Positions 12,670 to 24,584 of a stretch of DNA of 64,000 bases are shown one piece after another (the stretch's first letter is position 1; every line of letters begins with the position of its first letter). Origin of the DNA: Symbiotaphrina buchneri. Its lineage: Eukaryota; Ascomycota; Symbiotaphrinales; Symbiotaphrinaceae. The notes under the pieces are model-generated. The model was given only the letters and a program-made list of their open reading frames with translations. It was not told where the DNA came from and searched no databases. Location: assembly GCA_001599915.1 (NCBI GenBank), contig BCIG01000006.1:1-64000 (forward strand). The letters run 5' to 3'. The position numbers were made by a program, and so were the translations under genes.

Positions 12670-14412
12670 TCACCCGACCACCATGCCATCCGCCCCAACC
12701 TTCCTGTTCCCCAAATAATACCCATCCCTCCTCGCGCTCTCCCACTCGTCCCTAATCGTCTTCTCGACCCTCTCATTCCTGGGCAAAAACCTCACTCTAA
12801 ACACCTTCGGCAGCGTATTCGCGCCATCCTCATACGCATCATCACTAATATCCATCCTCTCCTCCTTCCCCTCCCCATCCAGCGGCGGGCGAATATCAAA
12901 CGCCCACAGAATCTTCGCCAGCGTAATAAACAAACTATTCTCGGCCAAGTGCATACCCGAACAAATCCTTCTCCCGGCTCCAAAATCAAAGTGGTCGCGC
13001 ACATACGGGTCCGGGTGGGCAGCGTACGCGCCTGCGCGCAGCGGGTGGTGCAGGTACCGCTCGGGCTTATAGGAGTACGGATCCGGGTACCGTGCGGGAT
13101 CGAAGTGGATTGCGTATTGGTTGATGGCGACGATGGTGTTGGCGGGGATGAAGTGCCCTTTGTAGCTGAGGTCGCCGGTTGTGTAGTGCGGTGTGCCCAT
13201 GTTGGTTACGGGCCGGATGCGCAGGATTTCTTTGGCGCACGCGCGGATGTAGGGCAGGTTCGGCTCGTCGTCGTAGGTGGGCGAGCGTGTGTCGCCGATC
13301 ACGCGCGCGAGTTCGGCGTGGGCGGCGCGCCGCGCGTGCGGTGTGGCGGCGAGGTAGAGGATTGCGCTGTTGAGCGCTGACGAGGTCGTTTCGGAGCCGG
13401 CTTCGATCATGGCTGTTGCGTCTCAGTAACCTTCATGATAGAAGCCTGTTGGATTGGAAAACTCACATCCAGCCAGAAAGGCAGCCTGGAGTTCGCTGAC
13501 GCCGTGCTTCTCAAAGGAACTTTCGATGCACTGCTTGACGAAACACTCCGGCGCCTTGCCTTCTTCCATCTTGCGTTTCAGCTCGTTCCAATTCCGGAGC
13601 CAGATGGCTTTCTGATGGTCGAGATACGAGAGTGCCTTGGGTCGCCACCACTGCAATGATACGGGCAGTTTCGACAGCGGTGGTAGCGTCTCTGCCAGAA
13701 ACGCCCCTGGTGCGGCTCCGACGGAGAATTCCTCCATCAAGGCGTAGATCTCGCGAAGATCTTGGTTCTCCTACACGCAAGGTAAGCAAGATACCACAAC
13801 GTAATCACTTCAGCGTCAGGGGCGTACATAAGTCGGCACCCTCTTCCCATACGTGGACGTCATGACCACACTCGTCGTATACCTCCTCACATGCAAATAA
13901 AACTCCTTCTCGTCCCTATTACTCCTCAAAATATCCCAGACCAACTGCTTGGCCTCAAACTCCTGACTGGGTCTAAAGCCATCGCTCTCCTTAGGACTCA
14001 GCAACTTATGCGTGATGGTGCGCAGCGTGCGCCACTGCGCGCCATACGGCATCAACAGGAACCGCATCCCGCCCGAGATCAGGTCCGAGGTCACGGGCGA
14101 TGGCGGCCGCGAGGATGTTAGTGCGGATTGCTTGTCGAAGATCTCCTTCACGGCTTCGGGGCTGTTCACGTAGATCCAGGTGTGGAAGCCGAGTTGGATC
14201 TGGAACAGCTCCCCGTAAGTGTCGGCCCATTTTTTCAGGGCTTTTTGGGGTTGGTGTAAGGGGTATTGGTGCGTGTTGCCGATCAGTGGGAGGCCCTTGG
14301 GTCCGGGCACGGGACGGAGACCGGAGGGGATGCGTTTGCGTCGAGACAGGTAGGTGATGAGGAGAAGAACAGCGCCGCAGAGGCCTAGGGTGAGCGGGCT
14401 GAGGAGGGCCAT
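12670..14412 (-). CDS. Cytochrome P450 monooxygenase
   Basis: Three exons (14412-13828, 13770-13467, 13412-12670; introns 57 and 54 nt) give 543 aa. An N-terminal membrane anchor (LGLCGAVLLLITYLS) is followed by basic residues and the proline hinge PVPGPKGLPLIGN. The I-helix reads AGSMIEAGSETTSS, the K-helix ExxR is KEILRIRP, and the haem loop FDFGAGRRICSGMHLAE matches FxxGxRxCxG with the ligand Cys. It acts at the ER and needs a P450 reductase, which is not in the window. The haem-loop style resembles fungal CYP65/CYP620-like groups, but the family cannot be fixed by eye. Start at 14412; 14433 would add seven residues. Confidence 0.93.
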
Positions 14413-15261
14413 GGTGTCCGCCTGTACGATCAATGCTTATGCCGAGATGTTCAGGAGGGAGGCGGTAGATATTGTTAAATTGTTATAGGCGGAGCGGGAG
14501 CAAGTGACAAAGCGGGGTTAGCTCCCCGTTGCTGTGCCTCTTACCCCTGGTCGAATCCAGAACCGGCAGAACACCAAACCCCACGCTGCTTGTCTCCCCA
14601 CTTTGAGGGTTGTTGTTGCTGAAACAGACCCCACATTAGTGGTGCGATAGTGAAACAGGATGGGTAACAGCGAATAGGCCGAGGGCATTGGATTGGAAGC
14701 TTTTCTATTCGCTGGCGGAGATATGAAAGCAGCTTGTGGCGGAGTGGAAGTTACGCGCGAAATAGAGGGAGAGTAATGAGAAAAGAGTAAGTACGTTAAA
14801 GATGAGGTATTAATTTCTTTTTTTAAGCTGGTATATAACATCAGGTAGAGGTAGTCGGGTGCAAGACAGCAACGCAGCACTGCCACCAGACTACGTGATC
14901 GGAATCTATTGACAGACTGTTCGAAACCACGCACCAATGGGCCACATTATTGGACAATCGTCGCAGTCAATCGACGAGGTTGTTCATTATTGGCAGTCAG
15001 ACAGGCGAGTGATGAAAGCCGCTTTCATATCACTTGGCTGAAAAGGTCTAACTGAACCTCGCCATCGTTTCGACGGAACCAAGCTCGTCGTTCTTCTTCT
15101 GGACTATTTGCGCCCTAGATATCCCATTCTTCTAGGTGATAATGTCTGATCAAGTATGCAAATGATTTCGGCTCCTTATTGTTTATCAGTAACTCTACTT
15201 CTTCTACCATTCTAAAACATAAGCTCGTTTTGAATCAGAAGTTCAGCATTTATCTTTATCT
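14413..15261. other. Intergenic region with minus-strand TATA-like box
   Basis: 849 bp with no supported gene. A TATATAA-like sequence on the minus strand near 14828-14835 lies upstream of the P450, but about 420 bp from its ATG. The part next to 15261 was translated in all minus-strand frames for a missing glycosidase C-terminus; none was found. Confidence 0.5.
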
Positions 15262-17860
15262 TCAGTCGCTTTCGCTCAAAGGAGAAGAGAGGAAAGCGAC
15301 GATGGTAGATTGGTTGCCTGCCAGCTGGAAAGGAATGATCGTGGTGTTGGCGGTTTGATTGTAGTTGAAGATTGGTATCTGCGCCCCGGTCCATGCGTCG
15401 AAGGTATACGGGATTCCAGTCGATGCAAACTCAACGGTTCCTTCGGTGTTAGCATTGCCCAGCCCCGCTCCTGCCGCGTCATTGTACAGGAAGATATAGT
15501 CAGCGCTGGTATTGGCATCATGGCGCCAGTAGGTATACCAAGTGCCGTTAGAGGAGATTTTAGTGAGCGGCTCGATCCCCAGTGAGGCGATGGTGTCAGC
15601 CAGGCCTTCATAAGCTACAACATGCACATTCGGCAGAGATGTTAAGCTAGGCAAGGTCGCGTTGGCATATGCTGCTCCACTAGCGTTGTAGCTTCCCAGA
15701 TAGGACGGTATGCCTCCGGAGAAAATGACGGGCAAGCCTGCGTGGGCGAACTCCGCTATGCCGGTAACTCCTTGTACGGTCAAGGTGTCATTCCCCCTGA
15801 CTATTAGAGCTTTGAAAACCTGCCGATCAGGAGCCAGGACACCATCCTGTACGTATGCTTCAGGGAGAGCGAAGTTATCAGGGCTAAGGTATTCGTAGGC
15901 ATAGCCTGAGCAGCTGTCAGTGTTTGTTCCCGTGTGAGACCAGTAGAGACATGACAGTACCTGCTTCTTCCAAGTCTGTCGGGACATACTCCCGCGTCGG
16001 AACCGGCATAGTCGTCTGCTTAAGATAAAAGGCCACATCCATCTTCGGAACACCGGATTGGAAGATGTACGAGAGCCTCGCTGAGAAGTCGATAGCATCT
16101 GAATAAAAATCCCATGCCGGCTGATGCGGGCCGTGCATTTCAGAATACTGGTAGTCGAAGGTCGTAAAGACGGGCCACGTCGTGTTTCCGTACGGTCCTG
16201 AGTACGGAAAGCCATGGAAGACAAACTGGTTCACGGACCCGGCAATGGAACGTTTCACATCCCACAGAAGCTCGGGTAACGTCTGTTGGAAGGCTTCAAG
16301 ATGATTCGCGCCGCATTCGGTGGAGATGACCCGCTTCCCGGCTAAGTTCGCCGGGCCGGTGTATTGACGATAGCCATCAATGAGGTGGTTGAACCCTAAG
16401 CTCTCGCATTCCGGCGCATCCACATTGGGTACGTTTTGAAGCTTTGTCCGTCAGCGCAGGCCTACCCTACTGAGTTCAGTGAGATATACCATGTCCATCG
16501 GGAGATTGTATGAGATCTGGGCTGAGAACTGCAGATCGAGATACGATTGGGCCCAACTGTTCAAGGTGGAGACATAAATGCCGTACAGTTCTCCAGCCTG
16601 TCAAGAGTCAGTTGACCATCCTCATTTAATCTCGAATGGCTTACCGTCTCCCTATAATCAGCGATATGGCTGTCTCCAGCATCCTGCTCGTCGGTGATCC
16701 ACCATAGCGTCGGTTGCGTATCAAAAGCCAGTCTATTCTGATGGAACAGAATCGGGAGCCACTTAGTAATATCGTAGCCTCTGTTCGTTTGGAATATATC
16801 CGTGAAATTCTGTGTCCAGTAGACGTTGGCTCGGATCTCAATGCTATCTTCCCACGCGTAGTTGCCCACTTCCATCAGTAGCTCTTTCGTGCCATTGGTC
16901 AGAACGTATTGCTCCCAGAAATTGGCTACAGTCTGGGCACCTAGGGCAGAGAAATGATCGACAGCCCATGAGCCATTCTGAAGCCATGTAGCCGGGGTAG
17001 TCTGCGGGCCGCCGAGGAACGCCGGGTCTTGTTGAGCGCGGTAGTCTGAGTGGATCAGATATATGACGAAGATATTGTACTCCAGTCCTGTGCTATTCGA
17101 GGGGAAATCCATCGTTAACGTCCCATCTGGGCCGACCTGGCTAGCAATGTCCTGCAGGCTGTCGGTTGCAAGCGTCAGTTGCGTGCGATTATAAGCCTCG
17201 TCTCCTTGCAGGCTGGGTGCAACGCCGGACGCGTTGGCCGAGTCGATTACAAGCCCGGTAATAACTGCTTGCAGCTTGCCCATTCCCCAGCCGGGGAGCG
17301 TACCGCTGAAGGACCCACCGGTTGGCACGGAAATATTGTAGCTGTACAAGTCCCACATCAGACCGTCGGAGCCTTCTGGAGCAGGGACGCCTTGGCCTTG
17401 ATTTGGACCGAGCGCAAAGTCCATGATCAGGCCATTGTCCTTGTGTGCTTGCGCCAGTACATTGAAGACAGTTTCTGCATCGGATATCAGTCTCAGACTT
17501 TGCTTTTGACTGTGGTTGCATTGACATACGCCATGCTGGTGTACCCCAGCCATACACTGACCAGTCGTCTGGCGCAAAAGTGCCAGTCCCCTGGGCAGTA
17601 CCTCCGTACAAATAATAGCCCAGAACCTCTATGCCTCCTGCTCCGACTGAAGCAGCAGACTTCACATCCGAGGCCAGTGTAGGCTGGTCGACTGAAGCAT
17701 CTGGGACCCAGTACCTGAACCTTGGACGGACGAGATTCGATGGATCTTGGAAGGTCCCTGCGTTAATGGCAGCATTTACCAAAGAGTCCGTGTGGTTCGT
17801 TGGTAAAGCTATCGCCTGGGATGCCAGGTACGATAGGGCTAGCAATGCTTGGTATAACAT
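15262..17860 (-). CDS. Secreted glycoside hydrolase-like protein (alpha-L-rhamnosidase/GH106-like), short C-terminus
   Basis: Five exons (17860-17530, 17474-16645, 16597-16490, 16441-15961, 15905-15262) join in frame to 797 aa. A signal peptide (MLYQALLALSYLASQAIA) is followed by a region rich in N-glycosylation sequons. Segments such as GAGGIEVLGYYLYG, EVGNYAWEDSIEIRANVYWT and YVPTDLEEAGYAYEYLSPDNF resemble fungal secreted proteins annotated as GH2/GH106 or rhamnosidase-like; that assignment is from memory and tentative. Relatives I recall run roughly 200 residues longer and end with a beta-sandwich domain. Here the frame stops soon after FQLAGNQSTIVAFL and no continuation was found, so the protein may be truncated. 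Two CreA-type sites lie about 410-430 bp upstream. Confidence 0.78.
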
Positions 17861-19647
17861 CTACAGATCTATCGTCAGCACGGCAGCTTCCTTTCCTGGA
17901 GATGTTCTGACCTTGAGATCCTCCTTTTTCTTCCAATTGCCCCAATTCCGAGCCAATGGTCAATGCAAATATACATCCCCGAGAGGGGCATTGTACCCTT
18001 TTTATTCCCTCCATTGCCCACTCGGGTCAATACCGCGAACACAGAAATTTTCGGATCTTGCGATCCCTGCAAAAGTTACCCCTCTCCGCTTGTCCCAGGC
18101 AAGGAAATCATCGTCATCGTGCTGGCTAAATCGAATCATTCCACCGGTCCGACCAATTGTTCCTACCGTATGCGCCATGCAGTCACCGTCTCTTCGGAGT
18201 CTGCCCGTTTCTCGGAGTCCTCCGCTGCGCTAGCGACGCGGGAAAGTGCGGGATGTCTGGGTGAGGCATACCCCGCAGCGATCCCCGCACTTCAGACCCG
18301 GTAGTGCCTGGCCGCTGCATGAGGGATTTGCATATACCGACGATCGTCGGATTTTTCGGAGTGGTGCAGTCCGTGAAATTGCTTGTTGTGGTGTGGTGTA
18401 TGATGGTCTCGGATGAGGTCAAGTCCGCAGGTTGTAAAATCGCTGTGTTTGTTGTACTGGCTGATATTTGCGGTGGATTGGGCGGTGGACCTTGACGGTC
18501 CCGATACGTCGTTGTGACGAGATGGATCGTGCATTTACATTAAAGACTGCATCTCTTCGTTACTCTTATAGGAATGCAATTCAATCGCAGTTACAAAAGG
18601 ATGAACGAGGACAGTGATAGGCATTGATACCTGGAAGACTCCAATATCAAAATGAGCCCCATTCCTTCCACTTCCTGCTTCTGCGGTCTTTCCTTTTCGC
18701 TCCCATGAAGTTGACTCCCGAACCACCACGTCCCACACATCGTGCTGCTCCTCTTTCTACGCACCATAGACCGCTACAATTTCTTCTCCGATCTGATCCT
18801 CCCATTGACCGCAGTGCACCTCGTCGGCCTCCAGTCTCCCATATAGCAGCGGGCAAGCGTCCAACAGGAACTTGCCTCATTCGACCATCTTAATGACATT
18901 GTCCCATCTCGCTCTCCAGTACCTTCTTCTGCACCATCCTCAAGAAGTCTCGGTATTTAGTATCCTCGCATGGCACAGCCCCTTCCACCCTGTCGACATC
19001 CCCGTCCATCTCATTCCCACCATATAAGCCATCACATCACCGGCCCGCCTAAGCTCAACTTCCTGAACCAACATCATCCTTCTCTCCAACTCCCTCCTTG
19101 CACATACCATGAGCTGCCGAGGCTGCAGCTGATCGGAGTTTGCTGGTCAGTCTTATCGGCGTTCATCTCCAGCCCACTCGATGTGTATGAGTTCAAGCTG
19201 GCCGTCGTGGAAATGCCTTCTTCAACCGGTCGCAGTCTCTTGTCCTTGGGCCTTCTTCTCCCCTCCATGCGTACCTGAGAAGAATCCAGGCCACCACACC
19301 TGTTTCGATCACTTGAAGACACTTTCCCAATTTCACTTGCATCTCACTTCCAGGACATAAGCGGTCGACTGCCCGGAGCGGGTTTATCTTCTTCAACCAT
19401 CATCCGTATTCTTGCTTCTCTCTTTCTTCCTCCATGAGAAATGTCCCACCACCTCCGGCAATCCTGACTTCATTAAAGCGCCTTGTTGCAGGTTGCCCAT
19501 CTCACTATTATATAAGTCACCATCCGGTCCACCCACACCTGACTTCTCCCACCTCCGTCAGCCAACCAAATTTTCTTTCACCTTCTTGCTTCCCCTAGGC
19601 ACACACATCATGTCGACCCGTCCATGGTGGGACCCCACCTGACTTCT
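17861..19647. other. Long intergenic region; glycosidase promoter side
   Basis: 1.8 kb with no recognised gene. Short open frames on both strands lack domains and composition typical of genes here. The part next to 17861 contains a minus-strand AATAAAAAGG near 18000 (possible TATA) and two GCGGGG-type repressor sites at 18271-18288. Confidence 0.5.
18271..18288 (-). promoter_or_regulatory. Paired CreA/Mig1-type sites (GCGGGG)
   Basis: CCCCGC at 18271-18276 and again at 18283-18288 reads GCGGGG on the minus strand, matching SYGGRG for the carbon catabolite repressor CreA. Closely spaced pairs are the form usually found to work. They lie 411-428 bp upstream of the secreted glycosidase ATG. Function is inferred. 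Confidence 0.45.
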
Positions 19648-20595
19648 TTAACCAACTGTGACTCCGACTCCTTCCAAGCCACCTTCCTTACCAATCCAAA
19701 ACATCATCTGGGGCTTTCCGACCTTGACCGCCTCCATACCTGTTCCAGCTACCGTCGCTTCAACTGTTCCGACCTCATCACCCTTGTCGTCTCTCGTGAC
19801 TGAAATGATGACATCTTCGGCAACCCCGTCTCGCTCCTGCTCACCTCTGTTGGCCTCACCGATACCGGCCACACCAACCGGTCCGCCGGCAACCGCTGAC
19901 CCCACCGCCGCACCTCCAGTCAGCGGAGCACTCGTGCCAACTGCATAGTTGGCCGGAGACAACAGTGACCTCTGCGGTATCTCATAAAGGGACGCAGGTG
20001 TGAGTGTGGTATGCAGCAACGCACCCAGTGGGGTCGACGTCGTGAACGTCAATGGTGTCGTTGGGTCGATCTTCCCTTCACTAGGCTTGGAGAGAAGCTC
20101 CCCGCTATCTAGGAAGGAGGAACTACTTCGGAGTCGTGCCGCCTGCGCCTTCTCCGCTTGAGGTGCCTTCGCGTCTGCAGTCGGCGCATGTGTTGCTGGT
20201 GTACGAATCTGGTATACCAGTGGTGCAAGCTGGCTTGCGTACGTATACGCAGCGATCAGAGATGCTACAGAGGCACTTAGTGCCAGTGTCGGGTCTGGGA
20301 CCAGGAGAAAAGATGCAAACGGCGGCAGGGCAAAAAGTGCAGTCCGGCGCGCCCGCAGAGTCCCAAAAGAAGGGTGCGTATAGAGAATCGTTTCACCGGA
20401 GGTCGTGCTTGATGTTGACGGTGTCGCAGACGTCGCTGCTGATTGCGCAGGTGGAGTTGTGGTCGAGTGCCGCTCTGATGCTTCTGAGGAGCTGTACGAC
20501 GTGGATCGCCTAAACGCCAGCGGTGTGATGTGCTTGGCTGTTAGGCTGCGTCCAGCAGCATTTGAGACGCGGCCTGATGCTCGAACTGCAAACAT
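19648..20595 (-). CDS. Uncharacterised protein, probably mitochondrial membrane
   Basis: Single-exon reading of 315 aa. The start at 20595 (MFAVRASGRVSNAAGRSL) was preferred over far-upstream in-frame codons because it opens an Arg/Ser/Ala-rich presequence-like segment. A Ser/Thr-rich linker follows, then YTHPSFGTLRARRTALFALP and two hydrophobic stretches around residues 85-120 (FALPPFASFLLV and LALSASVASLIAAYTYAS). This hairpin recalls small mitochondrial inner-membrane proteins such as the TMEM70/TMEM186 group, but no family is claimed. The C-terminal half is soluble and glycine-rich, ending VTVG. Confidence 0.55.
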   Translation of the reverse strand: MFAVRASGRVSNAAGRSLTAKHITPLAFRRSTSYSSSEASERHSTTTPPAQSAATSATPSTSSTTSGETILYTHPSFGTLRARRTALFALPPFASFLLVPDPTLALSASVASLIAAYTYASQLAPLVYQIRTPATHAPTADAKAPQAEKAQAARLRSSSSFLDSGELLSKPSEGKIDPTTPLTFTTSTPLGALLHTTLTPASLYEIPQRSLLSPANYAVGTSAPLTGGAAVGSAVAGGPVGVAGIGEANRGEQERDGVAEDVIISVTRDDKGDEVGTVEATVAGTGMEAVKVGKPQMMFWIGKEGGLEGVGVTVG

Positions 20596-21796
20596 GGTCC
20601 TTGCACAATGAAATTTTGTCCACGGTTGGAAAATCACGATTTCTTCGACAATCTGTTGTTGCGAAAGTGCTGGAAACGGAGGAGTGGGAAAGCACACAAG
20701 AGCACGGTATGTGACGTCAACGCCTGATAAGCCGGGCCGGCGGAATTTACCCGAAAGAACATTGCCCTTATCGCAAGCCCTAACCGCCCCTCGAGCGATA
20801 CATACAATCCTCCTACAAGCCTTCACATGGTATCATGGCTTACCGCATTGGGAAACCAAGTGACGGCCATCAAGAGGTCGGCAAACGCCGAACGAAAATT
20901 CACGGAGGTGGAGAGTACACCTCCAGTGTCACGATGGATCGAGGTGAGACTCTCTTCTCTTCCCCATCGCACTGTCTATCTCCACTGTCGCACTTGCTTC
21001 TATCTATCACGCGTCATCTGCTTCTATCTGCCTCTTTCCGACGATGCTTCGAGTTTCTGCTCGTGATAGTTTGCAAATACGGTGATAGGGGTAAGGTTGC
21101 TGTGTGTGTCCGCTTCTCAACTCTCCTTACAAGCTTTGAGGCTTCCTCACTTCAGCTACTCCAAGATCTTCGAAAATTCCCTTGCTATCTGTATTTGCTA
21201 TCTATCACTCTGCTGCAAGCATTTCCTTGCTTCAAGGCTTGCGTATTCTTGTTCTGCACAATCTCCACAGAACGGTGATATCTCGAGTTTATTCTGTCAC
21301 ACTACCCCGAAGGCAACAGTGGGAACGACAGTATTGTTGCGCTTGGTTTCCATAGTACTTGATCATGGAAGCAGGTGCAATCTTCCATCAGATCACTTGC
21401 TCTCGAGTCTTCTCAACTGTCCGATTCTACTCATACAGGCTCGGATTCTATTGCTGCTCTTCGTCTCTGTATCCCATGCACGATGTTTTACCCGCCTGCC
21501 TTAAAATATCTGGGTACGATGAACACATCAATCTCGATGGATTCCGTGATAAAGATCGTGCCTGACACCGAGTCGATCATTTACCTTAGGCTCAGGGGGT
21601 AATGGATCTGAGATCATCTAGGGACATATCTGAACACATCTTGATTGCAAGAATGCCTACCCTGCCGAGAGGAGACGATTGGGCGATTCGCATTACGATT
21701 GGTACGATGTGGACGATTTGTGAGATTCAAGATTGCAGAAGATTCTTCTATTCACCCCTGACACCAAATAACAAGTCCACCAAAGCTTTCCCCACT
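20596..21796. other. Intergenic region, nothing recognised
   Basis: 1.2 kb between two minus-strand genes. It is pyrimidine-rich on the plus strand with overlapping short frames but no domain. It should contain the promoter of the gene starting at 20595. Confidence 0.45.
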
Positions 21797-23429
21797 TTAT
21801 CTGCCCGTATACTTCATCTCCAACATCCTTAAGGGCACAAACGCAATAGCCGAGAAACTGCCGCTGAAAATCCATCCCAACTCCGCGCCATCGGGCTTAA
21901 TCGAGCGGGCCACGACGCCCACATACCAAGTCTGGTCCATACTCAAGACTGCGCCCACAAAGCCCAGACAGATAGCCGCTATGCCCGCATATCCATCAGG
22001 GATGACCTTGAGGTTATTCCAGTCCTCGAGCGGGTAGCGGCGGCGGCGGAACCAGAAGTGCTCGATACAGATGACGACGTAGTAGGGGGTGATGTAGTAG
22101 CCGATCACGGACAGGAAGCTCTCGAGCACCTCGGCGAAGCTCTCCTCGCCCGCGATCGCGAACACAATGAACGCGATGCTGCCCAGAATGGTCCACAGGA
22201 AGCGGGGCACCTTCAAAGCCCAGTTGCCTAGGTTCTGCGCCATGAAGGCGAGCGAGTAGTTGTTGATCACGTTGCACCCAACGATCGACATGCCCATGAT
22301 CACCAGCAGGAACTTGCCAAACCCGTGTAGTGGCGTCAGCACGGATTGCATTAGCCCCCCGATTCCGGCCTCGTCGTACGCCGCGGCGATGACAGGGTCG
22401 GCGGCGACGGCGCTCATGAAGGCAGCGCCGAGAACCATGGTCAGTGTAGCACCGAAGAAGTTGCCGGCCCAGATGGTTGTGGCCTGCAACTACGTTAGTC
22501 ATAGTTTCTGGCCAAAAGAGGGTTCAGGCGATGGTTCTTTGACGTACCAATTTCCACTTGTTGATGTTTTCTGGCATACGGACGTTGTAATCCGCTGCAG
22601 TCGCTGCCCATCCCGCAGTGAAACCATACACGGTCGCGATGAAGCTCATGCAACCTGCTGCTTCCGCACGACCGTGACCCATGGGCGCCTTGCTCGCATC
22701 GAAATGCTTCGCACCGTACCCAGCGAGGAAGCACATGACGAAGACCTGCGGAATCCAGCTATATCGTTCGTACAGGTGGATGATGTGGTAGCCGAAGAAG
22801 CAGATGACGGTTGACGAGATGCCAATGACCAAGTTGGCGGCCCAGAGGGGGCACTTGCCATCCGACAAGGCGTTCAGAATCTGGGCGCCTGCAATCGAGT
22901 TCACGGCGGCCCAGCCAACCATTCCGCATAGGTTGAGTATAACCAGCAACCGGCTTCCCCAGATGCCGAACGAGAACCGCGCCATGACGATCTGACGACA
23001 TCCAGTTTGAGGGCCGAACGTGCCGAACAGGCCGACGATCCAGCTGAAGAAGAAGTTGCCCAGGACAATCACCGCAAAGGAGTCCCAGAATCCCAAACCG
23101 AAGATGGGACCCAGACAGCCAGTTGCAAAGGTCGACGCCGTGAAGTTGGCAGCAGCCCATAAGGTGAAGCCGTCCCAAACGCTTTGCTTCATGTTGCGAT
23201 CTTCAGGCTTGACCCGCTCGATACCGCGCCCCTCGACATTGACACGCTCGACGGCCCTCAGCCAGGAGCGGAACCAACCCTCGGCCGCGACGACATCTGA
23301 CTCGTTGTCGACGTAGCCGCTGTGTGCGTGGACTTCGCCATTGGTCTGATGCGGCGTCTTTTCTTCCGGAGAAGTCACGTCTCCCTTCTCAGGGTCGGTG
23401 GAAATGCCGTAATTCGTCATTGTCGCCAT
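21797..23429 (-). CDS. Purine-cytosine permease, NCS1 family (Fcy2/FcyB-like)
   Basis: Two exons (23429-22548, 22483-21797; 64-nt intron) give 522 aa, the usual length for nucleobase:cation symporter-1 proteins. The soluble N-terminus has an amphipathic stretch (VERVNVEGRGIERVKPEDR). It is followed by the conserved NFTASTFATGCLGPIFGLGF of TM1 and about twelve hydrophobic helices, with FGPQTGCRQIVMARFSFG and GWAAVNSIAGAQIL in the substrate region and TAADYNVRMPENINKWKL at the splice. This Fcy2 type imports adenine, guanine, hypoxanthine and cytosine at the plasma membrane. It is divergent from guanine deaminase across 1.16 kb, so uptake and first step of guanine use sit together. Confidence 0.93.
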
Positions 23430-24584
23430 GTTGGACAGGCCGCAGAGTCGATATGGGGATGCAAGCGCAGAACGTGTGCAGTGCCTGGTCGGGATCCGTC
23501 GTACATGTTTCCCCTTTTATCACTTCGAGGCGCGCTGCTCCTGTACTCCGTACCGCCACATTCGACCAACTTCCTATCTCGACCTCCCGAACCCCCATCC
23601 CTGCCAGCACCAATCGCATCACGGCAAGTTATCAGAGCCAAGCAGCTGGGTGCGATGTAATCCACCGGCGGCAGATAATCCCTGCCTCGTCGTATGCCGT
23701 TTAGTACTGTTAAAGCAAGCCCAAGCGACTAACGACCCCCAAATATCAAGCTCCACCGTTCTAGAAGGTTTGCGGGCTGGGGGTGCTTATCTTCGTCGAA
23801 AAGCATGGTGTGGCTTGGCTTGGCCTGCCTCCATGGCTTTCCAGTCAAAAGGCAAGAGATGTCCTATCAAGGTTGGCACCAGCCATGGCTGCTTCCTGTT
23901 GAAGAAAGGGCTTGTATGAGATTGAGTGGTGATTGGCCTTTAGAGTTCGGCTTGTATCGGGCCTCGGTCGAGAAAATGGAAGTTGAGCAAGGAGGATTGA
24001 GCACCTCCCTATTTCGGTAAGTCCGCGGCCGATGGGAGAGATAAGAGCTGACAAGCTACAAGCTGTCAGCCAGACCTCTATACTTGGATATGGATCACGA
24101 GCGTCCGCTCGAGACGAACTGTGTATGCCAGAATGATTCGTTAGAAGTTTGCTGCATGTGGTCCTGCATGTGGTTTGCCATGGATCACTGCCATGCTTGT
24201 GGAGACCATTATTGAAGAGATCCGGTGACTGGGGACAGCTCCGTCCTTCCGAAGAATTGTGGTGCCAGAAATTGAAGATGGAACTCTGAAAACACGATCC
24301 TGGTGTTTGACTGACTGAATACACAGACCAGTATCCCGTAAATATCACCGTACCCTCCATCATTTCCAAAGTGTGTAGTCTCGAGACCTTCTGTCCAGTG
24401 TCGCTGTCGGCGAGTCGGCTTTGCCCGTAACCCCCAAATGAATTCCAGCTTCCCCCACTGTTGAAACGCGGAGTCTTGCGGCCCCCAAGCTGACCATCAG
24501 CCTGATGACGGGGACACGCACCGTCATCACCATAGCTTCCTGACTGTGCAGCATATCGCGAAAGATCTTTTGACCCTTGGATAG
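23430..24584. promoter_or_regulatory. Shared intergenic region of purine permease and guanine deaminase, three GATA sites
   Basis: No coding sequence is supported in these 1155 bp. AGATAA occurs at 23674-23679 (plus), 23787-23792 (minus) and 24039-24044 (plus). All match HGATAR, the AreA/NIT2 nitrogen-regulator core. About 0.6 copies would be expected by chance for this hexamer on both strands. No TCGG-N6-CCGA site for a UaY-type purine activator was found. Confidence 0.5.

Noticed and set aside
14518-14937. 139-aa minus-strand frame as the missing C-terminus of the glycosidase
   Set aside because: Its composition and sequence show no beta-sandwich or carbohydrate-binding features and it is not reachable by a plausible intron.
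17963-19396. Several 60-110 aa open frames between the glycosidase and the mitochondrial-like gene
   Set aside because: They overlap each other on both strands, have no recognisable domain, and could not be joined by sensible introns.
23430-24584. UaY-type purine activator site
   Set aside because: No TCGG-N6-CCGA was found; the nearest TCGG and CCGA pair is 11 bp apart.
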